From: Arthrobacter cryoconiti
GTDB lineage: Bacteria > Actinomycetota > Actinomycetes > Actinomycetales > Micrococcaceae
Direction: 5' to 3'
DNA: 35,121 nucleotides
Assembly (NCBI RefSeq): GCF_020905375.1
Contig: NZ_JAJJBU010000038.1
Span: 1 to 35,121 of the forward strand
Part shown: positions 7,720-14,764 of the stretch, one piece after another
Position numbering within the stretch: the stretch's first letter is position 1
Layout of the letters: every line of letters begins with the position of its first letter
Made by a program: the position numbers and the translations under genes
The notes under the pieces: model-generated
Databases searched by the model: none
The model's input: the letters and a program-made list of their open reading frames with translations, nothing else
Told to the model about the DNA's origin: nothing

Positions 7720-9001
7720 GATTTCAACCCCCGTTTTTGACCGGTTCCTCACCTCCGCCACAGCGCTGCGGAACCGTGTCCTTCCCCCCAACGCGGTGTC
7801 GTGGTTCCAGACCCGTGCCAGCGTCTGGTGGGGCTTTGCCGCCCTTCACCTGTATTTCATGGCCTGGATGTTCTCTTTCTTCATCCACGGCAACACCTTT
7901 AGTGACACCGAGCAGTACCGGGAGTGGGCACAGCTAGGCTACAACCCAGCTATCCTGGGGGACGCCATCAGCCCGTGGGTTTACCCGGTGCTTGCCCAGA
8001 TCCCCATTTTTGCCGCCAACCTGTTGGGGTCATCGTTGTATCTGCTGGGCTGGATGCTCATTATTACGGCGCTGAACGCCGTGGGCATCTGGTTCCTCCT
8101 TCGCGAGCCCCGGGCCCAGCGCGGCGTGGCCCCCGCCTGGTTCTGGCTCTTCTTTACAGTTTTCATGGGCTACCTCAGCTTCGCCCGAGTGGAAGGCATT
8201 ACCACTTCCATAGTGCTGATCGCCCTGCTGTACGCGGCTCAGCGCCCCGCCGTGGCCGCCGTATTGCTATCTGTGGCGACCTGGATCAAAGTCTGGCCAG
8301 CCGCCGTCGTGCTGCCGTTGCTCGTCACCAGCGCGCGAAGGATGCACGTACTACTTGCAGGCATAGTTGTTAGCGCACTCGTGGCCGGTTTCACGCTGTT
8401 CTCCGGCGCCGGGGAACACTTGTTTGACTTTGCCGTTAATCAGGGCGAGCGGGGCATGCAGCTTGAAGCGACATTTTCTACACCGTGGGTCTGGTTAAGC
8501 GTGTTCGGTATTGGCGGCTCTAAAATCGCGGATAACGTAGCCATCAACTCCACGGAAGTTTACGGACCCGGAGCTGCACTAGCCGCAACACTCATGCAGC
8601 CGTTGCTCATCATTGCTGCCGTAGCGGGAACCCTGATCATGCTTTGGGCGCTTCGTCGCGGAGCAGAACGCGAAGAACTGCTGTTGGAAGGCTCTTTGCT
8701 GATGGTCACAGCATTCATTGTCTTCAACAAAGTGGGCTCCCCACAGTTCATCATCTGGCTTGCCCCTGTGGTTATTGCCGGGCTGGTTCACAATTGGGAA
8801 CGTTGGAAAATTCCGGCCACCTTGCTCATGGGGATCGCGGTCACCACGTTTGTGATCTACCCGCTGTTCTACACACCCCTGATTCACGCCAACCCCATCA
8901 TGGCGGCAGTGCTGAGCATCCGCAACGTGCTCCTGGTGACGCTGCTTATATGGTCTGCGCGGCGCACCGTAGAGCTTGCTCGCAGAGCGGGAACGCGTTA
9001 G
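7706..9001 (+). CDS. GT-C-like (DUF2029/GT87-type) membrane glycosyltransferase, paralog B
   Basis: A membrane protein of about 430 aa, paralogous to the preceding gene. It shares GMQLEATFSTPWVWLSVFG, FNKVGSPQFIIWLAP, PWVYPVLAQIP and the ending RNVLLVTLLIWSARR. It is translationally coupled to paralog A: the stop of A is at 7717-7719. Conventional starts are TTG at 7691 or 7706, neither with a ribosome site. The only good site, GAGGAG at 7708-7713, is 7 nt before an ATT at 7721. The start is therefore uncertain and I list 7706 as a compromise. The 3' end overlaps the convergent MptB-like gene by 4 bp. Role inferred as sugar transfer in envelope glycolipid or glycan synthesis. Confidence 0.78.
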   Translation: MRSPKISTPVFDRFLTSATALRNRVLPPNAVSWFQTRASVWWGFAALHLYFMAWMFSFFIHGNTFSDTEQYREWAQLGYNPAILGDAISPWVYPVLAQIPIFAANLLGSSLYLLGWMLIITALNAVGIWFLLREPRAQRGVAPAWFWLFFTVFMGYLSFARVEGITTSIVLIALLYAAQRPAVAAVLLSVATWIKVWPAAVVLPLLVTSARRMHVLLAGIVVSALVAGFTLFSGAGEHLFDFAVNQGERGMQLEATFSTPWVWLSVFGIGGSKIADNVAINSTEVYGPGAALAATLMQPLLIIAAVAGTLIMLWALRRGAEREELLLEGSLLMVTAFIVFNKVGSPQFIIWLAPVVIAGLVHNWERWKIPATLLMGIAVTTFVIYPLFYTPLIHANPIMAAVLSIRNVLLVTLLIWSARRTVELARRAGTR

Positions 9002-10545
9002 CCCTTTCGGCGATTGAAAAGCAGTTTGCGGGTGTGGACGTCCAGGAGTAGCAAGTACGCCACCGCACCCAGCGCCACCCCGTACGACAGCGCCCGTGCA
9101 GGCACTGGCAGGCTCACAAAATTCCACACAAACACCTGGTCCTGGGCGCCGAAGACAACGAAGAAGCCCACCACCACGTAGAGAACCTTGACCTGCCAGT
9201 TGTTCCGGATGCCTGTGGCTGCCAGAAACGGCAGGAACCAGAGCACGTACCAGGGCTGGATGATCGGTGCCAGAAGGACGACGGCGGCAAAGGCGTACGC
9301 CATACGCCGCACCACCCGTTTTGGGTCACCAAAGAGGACCAACCACGCCGCGAGGAACATGCTGGCAACCGTCAGCAGAGTCCTGAACCCTGACTCCACG
9401 AAGCTCCCATCCAGACCCACTGCGCTGGCAAATCCCCCGACCATCTGGCCGCCGAAGCCAGACGGCGAATAGCCGGTGTAACCCGGAGTGCCATCCAGTA
9501 GTGCCCAAGTCCAGCCGAATCCAAGTCCGTGCGGCAATCCACCCAAAAAGAGTAATGCCGTACTGATGCCCAAGGTGGCTGCCCAACACGCAAATTTCCG
9601 TCCCCAGCCAGCCTTTGAACCAGCCCATAGCAATCCGATGAAAGGCAAGAGGACGATCGTGATGGGTTTGACGGCGATGGATGCCGTAACGAGAACTATG
9701 CCCAACAGCGGCCGTTTCACCGCCGCGAAGTAGGTACCGGCAACAGCCAAACCGACCATGAGGGCATCATTGTGAGCACTGGCGATGAAGGAAATCAAGA
9801 ATAGTGGGTTGGCTGCGGTCAGCCATAACGCCCTAGCGCCGTTAATACCGTGCAGTTGGGCCAATTTGGGCAGATAGTAAACGCACAAGGCAACGCCCAC
9901 ACACGCGAGCAGGCGGAAAAGCAGGACCGAATAATCCGGTTGCGCCCCCGTTAGACCCACCACGCCACGGCTGAGCCACAAAAATAGGGGCCCGTAGGGG
10001 GTCCTATTTTCGGCCCAGGACGGGTCGGTGCCCAGCATGAACCAGTTATTGAGCGCAGAGATTCCTTGCACATAGGGATTCATGTTTTCCGCCATGAGCC
10101 GTCCCTGGCCGGTGTAGGCATAGACGTCGCGGGAAAAAATGGGCACCGTCAAGATCAGTGGAGCGCCCCACAGACAAATGGCCCGCACCACTTGGCCCAA
10201 GGAACCAGGCCCCCATCCGGCGAGCCGTTGGCCCAGCCGCAGCCAGGACCGCAATAAAACCATGACACCGAGAGTGAGCAGGATTGTGGAGATCATGACG
10301 CCATTGCCCTGCGTCCGCAGGGCAATGACCAGAGGGTGGCGGATCATCGGTGAGCCATTGGCGATCCAACCAACACCGACGGAGCCCACCAAGACAAACA
10401 ATGAGCCCACGAAGCCTTCAAGCAAAGCTATCCAAGGACGGTAACCCTTAACCACCACTGAAGCCGCGGCGCGCGGTAGGGCGCTCACGGGCAGTCTCCG
10501 GCCGGCGTCGAACTGATGGGGATCCCCTTTTGGATGGTGAGTCAT
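8998..10545 (-). CDS. MptB-like alpha-1,6-mannosyltransferase (copy 2)
   Basis: A 515-aa GT-C mannosyltransferase of the MptB type, paralogous to the copy at 4487-6184. Shared marks are FSRDVYAYTGQGRLMAENMN, YGPLFLWLSRGVVGL, SFIASAHNDALMVGLAVAG and PIIQPWYVLWFLPF. It lacks the hydrophilic insert of copy 1 and is 50 residues shorter. ATG 10545 is chosen; an in-frame GTG at 10551 would add two residues, and neither has a strong ribosome site. It is divergent from orn with a 73-bp gap and converges with paralog B. Likely role: a second step, or a different acceptor, in mannan or mannolipid synthesis. Confidence 0.87.
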   Translation of the reverse strand: MTHHPKGDPHQFDAGRRLPVSALPRAAASVVVKGYRPWIALLEGFVGSLFVLVGSVGVGWIANGSPMIRHPLVIALRTQGNGVMISTILLTLGVMVLLRSWLRLGQRLAGWGPGSLGQVVRAICLWGAPLILTVPIFSRDVYAYTGQGRLMAENMNPYVQGISALNNWFMLGTDPSWAENRTPYGPLFLWLSRGVVGLTGAQPDYSVLLFRLLACVGVALCVYYLPKLAQLHGINGARALWLTAANPLFLISFIASAHNDALMVGLAVAGTYFAAVKRPLLGIVLVTASIAVKPITIVLLPFIGLLWAGSKAGWGRKFACWAATLGISTALLFLGGLPHGLGFGWTWALLDGTPGYTGYSPSGFGGQMVGGFASAVGLDGSFVESGFRTLLTVASMFLAAWLVLFGDPKRVVRRMAYAFAAVVLLAPIIQPWYVLWFLPFLAATGIRNNWQVKVLYVVVGFFVVFGAQDQVFVWNFVSLPVPARALSYGVALGAVAYLLLLDVHTRKLLFNRRKG

Positions 10546-10606
10546 TGCCACACAAACGGTGGTCTTAAGATTTTACCAGCGCAGAGTGGGAGATGCCTGT
10601 TCGCGG

Positions 10607-10612
10607 TACATT
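10607..10612 (+). promoter_or_regulatory. -10-like element placed for a leaderless orn mRNA
   Basis: TACATT ends 6 nt before the GTG start of orn. Transcription starting about 7 nt after it would begin at the start codon, and there is no Shine-Dalgarno sequence. No clear -35 is seen. Confidence 0.35.
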
Positions 10613-10618
10613 GGACGG

Positions 10619-11221
10619 GTGCCTATTACTAATGAACGCATTGTGTGGATTGATTGTGAGATGACAGGCCTAGACGCCGTCAACGATGCCCTGATCGAGG
10701 TGGCAGTGCTCGTGACGGACTCTGAGCTGAACATTCTCGGTGAGGGCGTGGACGTTGTGATCAAGCCGTCCGCGGAAGCTTTGGCCCAGATGGGCGACTT
10801 TGTGCGCAACATGCACACCACGTCCGGACTCCTTGAGGAACTCGACGGCGGGACCACCATGGAAGATGCGCAGACGCAAGTGCTTGACTACATCAGAGCG
10901 CACGTCCCGCAACCAAATAAGGCCCCCTTGGCAGGAAACTCCATCGGCACCGACAAAGTATTCCTTGCCCGGGACATGCCCGAATTGGTGGAACACCTGC
11001 ACTACCGCGTGATCGATGTCTCCACTATCAAAGAGTTGGCCCGACGCTGGTACGCCCGCTCCTATTTCCAGTCCCCCGCCAAAACCGGCGGTCACCGCGC
11101 ACTCGGAGACATCAAGGACAGCATCACAGAACTCAAGTACTACCGGAAGGCGGTTTTCGTGCCAGCACCAGGCCCCGATTCCGCCACCGCCAAAAAAATC
11201 GCAGCCTCCTTCACCGAGTAA
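10619..11221 (+). CDS. orn: Oligoribonuclease
   Basis: A 200-aa DEDDh 3'-5' exoribonuclease that degrades 2-5-nt RNAs (and pGpG) at the end of mRNA decay in the cytoplasm. The catalytic Asp12 and Glu14 are in WIDCEMTGLD; the C-terminal His159 and Asp164 are in GGHRALGDI. RWYARSYFQSPAKTGG is typical of actinobacterial Orn. Length is normal. The start is the GTG at 10619, where family similarity begins; no ribosome site precedes it, and a -10-like TACATT ends 6 nt before it, so the mRNA may be leaderless. Confidence 0.96.
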   Translation: MPITNERIVWIDCEMTGLDAVNDALIEVAVLVTDSELNILGEGVDVVIKPSAEALAQMGDFVRNMHTTSGLLEELDGGTTMEDAQTQVLDYIRAHVPQPNKAPLAGNSIGTDKVFLARDMPELVEHLHYRVIDVSTIKELARRWYARSYFQSPAKTGGHRALGDIKDSITELKYYRKAVFVPAPGPDSATAKKIAASFTE

Positions 11222-11321
11222 TTTTCGCCCAACCTCACGAGCCACCCGGCATCTCAAAGCGATCTATCTCACAAAAAATGTGTTTTTCTGTTTTTTGGTC
11301 ACGAGCACTCGATCAACCGGG

Positions 11322-11327
11322 TAGACT
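11322..11327 (+). promoter_or_regulatory. -10 element of the tRNA-His promoter
   Basis: TAGACT, a good actinobacterial -10, lies 63 bp before the tRNA in the orn-tRNA gap. The -35 is unclear (TTGGTC is present but 21 bp upstream). Confidence 0.4.
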
Positions 11328-11390
11328 AGTCGTCGTTGCCCAAAGCGCAAAGCCCGCCCTTTCGCGGGACTTGCCCGACGGTAACGCATG

Positions 11391-11463
11391 GTGGGATTAG
11401 CTCAGTTGGCAGAGCGCCTGGTTGTGGTCCAGGAGGTCGCGGGTTCAACCCCCGTATCTCACC
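11391..11463 (+). tRNA. tRNA-His (GTG anticodon)
   Basis: A full cloverleaf can be drawn. The acceptor stem GTGGGAT pairs with ATCTCAC (one G-U). The D arm is TAGCTCAGTTGGCAGAGC. The anticodon stem CCTGG/CCAGG encloses the loop TTGTGGT with anticodon GTG at 11424-11426, and the T loop is GTTCAAC. A G at 11390 and discriminator C at 11463 provide the G-1:C73 pair that identifies tRNA-His. CCA is not encoded. It lies between orn and def and is followed by a strong terminator. Confidence 0.97.
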
Positions 11464-11487
11464 CCTTGGTGTTTCATCGAAAACACG

Positions 11488-11519
11488 AAACACCCCGGTC
11501 ATTGGACCGGGGTGTTTTT
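11488..11519 (+). terminator. Rho-independent terminator after tRNA-His
   Basis: A 13-bp perfect stem (AAACACCCCGGTC with GACCGGGGTGTTT), a 4-nt loop ATTG, and a T-run overlapping the 3' arm. It lies 24 bp after the tRNA and before def. It is the only classical terminator I see in the window. Confidence 0.93.
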
Positions 11520-11568
11520 CATTCCCGGAGCGTTAGCAACCCGGCAGAGAACCGGACAAGGACCCACT

Positions 11569-12141
11569 ATGACGATCCTCCCCGTGACCATTCTGGGCGA
11601 GCCCGTGCTACATCGGCGCGCCGATGAGGTAACGAGCTTTGATGCCTCGCTAGCCACCCTCGTGACGGACATGTACCAGACCATGGATGCCGCCAACGGT
11701 GTAGGTCTTGCGGCACCTCAGATCGGTGTTGGCTTGCGCGTCTTCACGTACCGGATGGAGAACGACGACGGCGTTCCCAGCCAAGGCGTCCTGGTGAACC
11801 CCACCCTGACCGTGGGCAAAATTTCAGGCAAAACCCCTGACCCCGATGACGAAGTCGAAGGGTGTCTCTCAGTTCCAGGAATTGATTTCCCACTCAAGCG
11901 CGCCGATTGGGTGCATGTGCGAGGGTTTGATGCCGACGGCAATCCCCTTGATTTTGAGGCCACAGGCTGGTTTGCCCGATGCATGCAGCACGAATACGAC
12001 CACCTGGACGGCAAGTTGTATGTGGACCGACTCAACGACCGCTATGCCCGCAAAGCGAAACGGGCGAAAAAGGAACTGGGCTGGGGCGTGCCGGGTCTCA
12101 CGTGGATGCCCGGCGTTGATCCGGACCCATTCGGCCACTAA
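11569..12141 (+). CDS. def: Peptide deformylase
   Basis: A 190-aa metal-dependent hydrolase that removes the formyl group from nascent N-terminal Met. All three motifs are intact: GVGLAAPQIG, EGCLSVPG (metal-binding Cys) and QHEYDHLDG (two metal His and the catalytic Glu). Length is normal for the actinobacterial type. The start is the ATG at 11569, with AAGGA at 11558-11562; the frame is open upstream through the tRNA and terminator, which is not real coding. Confidence 0.97.
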   Translation: MTILPVTILGEPVLHRRADEVTSFDASLATLVTDMYQTMDAANGVGLAAPQIGVGLRVFTYRMENDDGVPSQGVLVNPTLTVGKISGKTPDPDDEVEGCLSVPGIDFPLKRADWVHVRGFDADGNPLDFEATGWFARCMQHEYDHLDGKLYVDRLNDRYARKAKRAKKELGWGVPGLTWMPGVDPDPFGH

Positions 12142-12274
12142 CAATCCTTAGCTGGCAAGTTTTCCTCCTGAAAAGCCACGTTGAAGAACATGTGGACACC
12201 AACAGGAGTAGCGTGGCACTACGGATTTTGATCGCTGGCGCCATGAACTGCTCCGAATGATTTTGAAAAGGCCA

Positions 12275-12288
12275 CATTGAGCTCAATG
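12275..12288. promoter_or_regulatory. 14-bp perfect palindrome before the sugar porter gene
   Basis: CATTGAGCTCAATG is its own reverse complement and ends 19 bp before the transporter ATG. It could be an operator for a sugar-responsive repressor; no regulator gene is adjacent, so this is inferred from symmetry and position only. Confidence 0.35.
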
Positions 12289-12307
12289 CGGTCGCGAAGG
12301 GGAATGT

Positions 12308-13750
12308 ATGTCCAAGCTCGACCCCACAGCAGAAGGCGCCGTACCGGGGATATCCCGGAAAGTGATAGGCCTGGCTATCGCCGGCGCAGTGGGAGGTTTT
12401 CTCTTCGGCTTTGATTCCTCGGTAGTCAACGGCGCAGTTGACGCCATCTCCAAGAATTTCGGTCTCGGAGAGGCCCTGACTGGTTTCACCATCGCCGTCG
12501 CCTTGCTCGGGTGCGCACTAGGCGCCTACCTTGCCGGGCGAATCGCCGATGCCAAGGGACGACTGCCAGCCATGAAGCTTGGCGCTGCTCTCTTTCTCGT
12601 CAGTGCACTGGGAACCGGGCTAGCGTTTTCCGTGGTTGACCTGATCTTCTGGCGTCTAGTAGGCGGACTGGGCATTGGCCTGGCTTCCGTCATTGCACCG
12701 GCGTACATTTCTGAGATTTCCCCCCGGCGTCACCGTGGCCGGCTGGCTTCGCTGCAACAACTTGCCATCACTGTTGGTATCTTCGCTGCCCTGCTCTCAG
12801 ATGCTCTGTTCTCCAATGCCGCAGGCGGTGCACTCAATGAGCTGTGGCTTGGACTTCCTGCCTGGCGCTGGATGTTCCTGGCCGGAGTCGTTCCGGCCAT
12901 TGCCTACGGATGGATCGCCTTTGTGCTCCCGGAGTCCCCCCGCTTCCTGGTTTTGAAGGGCAAGGAGGATCAGGCCAGGGAGATATTTCAATCGATCGCG
13001 CCGAATGAGGATCCGGATCGAAGCGTTCGCGACATCAAGGACGCCGTCAAAGCTGATTCCTTAGCTGCCCGGAAAGGATCACTGCGAGGAAGTCGTTTTG
13101 GTCTGATGCCTGTGGTCTGGATTGGCATCATCCTCTCCGTACTCCAGCAGTTTGTTGGCATTAACGTCATCTTCTATTACTCCACCACGCTGTGGAAGGC
13201 CGTGGGCTTCCAAGAAAGCGATTCTCTGACCATCTCCGTCGTCACGGCGATCGTCAATATCCTCGTCACCTTGGTAGCCATCGCCTTAGTGGATAGGATC
13301 GGCCGCCGGCCCATCCTGCTCACCGGTTCCATTGGAATGGCAGTTTCCCTGGGAACCATGGCACTGGCCTTCGCCTCATCCACAGGTTCCGGGAATGACA
13401 TCAGTTTGCCCGGCGCTTGGGGACCAGTCGCCCTGGTTGCAGCAAACGTCTTTGTCATCAGCTTCGGCGCGTCCTGGGGCCCACTGGTGTGGGTACTTCT
13501 TGGTGAAATCTTCCCGTCTCGCATCCGCGCCCGGGCATTGGGTCTGGCTGCTGCGGCTCAGTGGATCGCCAACTTCTTGATCACTCTAACCTTCCCCATC
13601 ATGGCGGCAGCATCCCTGCCCCTCACTTATGGCATGTACGCCCTGTTCGCGGCGGCGTCGTTCTTCTTTGTCCTGACTAAGGTCCCGGAAACCAACGGAA
13701 TGTCCTTGGAACAGGCGGAAACTCTGTTCGTGAAAAAGCCAAAAAAGTGA
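12308..13750 (+). CDS. MFS sugar porter (proton:sugar symporter)
   Basis: A 480-aa inner-membrane transporter with 12 predicted helices. Sugar-porter signatures are GFDSSVVNGAVDAI in helix 1, GRIADAKGRLPAMK (loop 2-3), APAYISEISPRRHRGRLASL, PESPRFLV at the end of helix 6, QQFVGINVIFYYS in helix 7, DRIGRRP, and the closing PETNG. These point to uptake of a hexose, pentose or polyol. The ATG at 12308 has AAGGGG 5 nt upstream. A palindrome lies just before the ribosome site. No catabolic genes are adjacent, so the substrate cannot be named. Confidence 0.94.
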   Translation: MSKLDPTAEGAVPGISRKVIGLAIAGAVGGFLFGFDSSVVNGAVDAISKNFGLGEALTGFTIAVALLGCALGAYLAGRIADAKGRLPAMKLGAALFLVSALGTGLAFSVVDLIFWRLVGGLGIGLASVIAPAYISEISPRRHRGRLASLQQLAITVGIFAALLSDALFSNAAGGALNELWLGLPAWRWMFLAGVVPAIAYGWIAFVLPESPRFLVLKGKEDQAREIFQSIAPNEDPDRSVRDIKDAVKADSLAARKGSLRGSRFGLMPVVWIGIILSVLQQFVGINVIFYYSTTLWKAVGFQESDSLTISVVTAIVNILVTLVAIALVDRIGRRPILLTGSIGMAVSLGTMALAFASSTGSGNDISLPGAWGPVALVAANVFVISFGASWGPLVWVLLGEIFPSRIRARALGLAAAAQWIANFLITLTFPIMAAASLPLTYGMYALFAAASFFFVLTKVPETNGMSLEQAETLFVKKPKK

Positions 13751-13767
13751 CAACTCCATGTGTTCGC

Positions 13768-13773
13768 TAAACT
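13768..13773 (+). promoter_or_regulatory. -10 element, probably for a leaderless mRNA
   Basis: TAAACT ends 6 nt before the ATG at 13780, with GTGACA at 13747-13752 as a possible -35 (short 15-bp spacer). No ribosome site precedes the ATG, so the transcript of the acyltransferase-like gene is probably leaderless. The promoter partly overlaps the end of the transporter gene. Confidence 0.5.
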
Positions 13774-13779
13774 AGAACT

Positions 13780-14643
13780 ATGATTCCCAGCACAGCGTTG
13801 AGCCCGGAGACCATCTTTGACTATCTGGACGTTGGCGAGGAAGACCGGGCCTCGTGCCTTGAACTGTTGGAGGCACAAATCAGTCCGGCCGCCTCCGCCG
13901 TTCAGGATTACTTACTGGCAGCGTTGGGCAATCCCTCAGATTCGCCCACGCCCGATGTAGACGTCGACGGGACTCCCGCCACGGAAATCCAGTGGCTGGA
14001 AGCAATGATTCGCTTTGTCCCCGCGCTGCAGCAGTGGCATGCGGAAAGGGATATTCCGGACGCCGTCACCCGCGACACACTGGCCGATTTTGGCCGGCAT
14101 TTGCGCATCAACCGACGCGTACACGGCCGTTTCGGCATGGACACATATAAGTGGCTCAGTCACCACTTTGCTGGCCGCATCTTCCAATTGGGCCGTTTGC
14201 AATACATGCTCCACCAGCCCTCTACCGATATTCCGGGCGTTGAGGCGGACGAATGGGTGCTGGGGATCCACATCCCAGAAGGTGGCGGACTCGGGATGCA
14301 TTTGGTCACTGAAAGTCTGGCGCAGGCGCGGCGTTTCTTTGCCGCCCACTTCCCCGAACACCCGCTCACCACCGCAAACTGTGAGTCGTGGCTGCTAGAT
14401 CCCTATTTGGCCGAACATATTGATCCGGAATCCAACATTGCCCGTTTTGCGGCCCTCTTCACGCCGTACGGGGCACCCCGCGATGAGGCGACTGACGCCG
14501 TGTACTTCACCTTCCGCACCCGCAGCATGGAACACTTGGATCTGCTCCCCCGTACTACGGCCCTCCAGCAGTTGGTGCTCGGGCGCATCGAGGCCGGCGG
14601 GATCTGGCAGGTAGGCACAGCCTTCCTACGCCTGCCCCACTAA
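13780..14643 (+). CDS. Acyltransferase-domain protein (NAT_N/GNAT_C type)
   Basis: A 287-aa soluble protein resembling uncharacterised actinobacterial 'acyltransferase domain-containing' proteins: a helical N-terminal domain (about 1-125) and a GNAT-like C-terminal domain (about 125-287). Visible family-like segments are FQLGRLQYMLHQPS, EWVLGIHIPEGGGLG, AHFPEHPLTTANCESWLLDP and the final IEAGGIWQVGTAFLRLP. The substrate is unknown and I do not see a classic acetyl-CoA loop. The start is the ATG at 13780, directly after a -10 element. It stands alone between the transporter and release factor 3. Confidence 0.7.
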   Translation: MIPSTALSPETIFDYLDVGEEDRASCLELLEAQISPAASAVQDYLLAALGNPSDSPTPDVDVDGTPATEIQWLEAMIRFVPALQQWHAERDIPDAVTRDTLADFGRHLRINRRVHGRFGMDTYKWLSHHFAGRIFQLGRLQYMLHQPSTDIPGVEADEWVLGIHIPEGGGLGMHLVTESLAQARRFFAAHFPEHPLTTANCESWLLDPYLAEHIDPESNIARFAALFTPYGAPRDEATDAVYFTFRTRSMEHLDLLPRTTALQQLVLGRIEAGGIWQVGTAFLRLPH

Positions 14644-14653
14644 GTCCTTCGAA

Positions 14654-14682
14654 CTGGCACCGGTACCGCACTGCGCTAAACT
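14654..14682 (+). promoter_or_regulatory. Promoter for release factor 3 gene
   Basis: CTGGCA (14654-14659) and TAAACT (14677-14682) are spaced by 17 bp in the gap before the release factor gene. Each is a 4-5/6 match to the housekeeping consensus. The predicted leader is about 75 nt. Confidence 0.4.
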
Positions 14683-14764
14683 GAAGAGTTGGCAATTCCG
14701 CCCGCGCTTCGAGCCCATGCACCCGCCAACCTTGAACTTCCCACCCCGGTAAGAAAGTAGTCCT

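Noticed and set aside
11391-11463. tRNA-His as an integration (att) site
   Set aside because: No integrase gene nearby and no repeated tRNA 3' end noticed elsewhere in the window.
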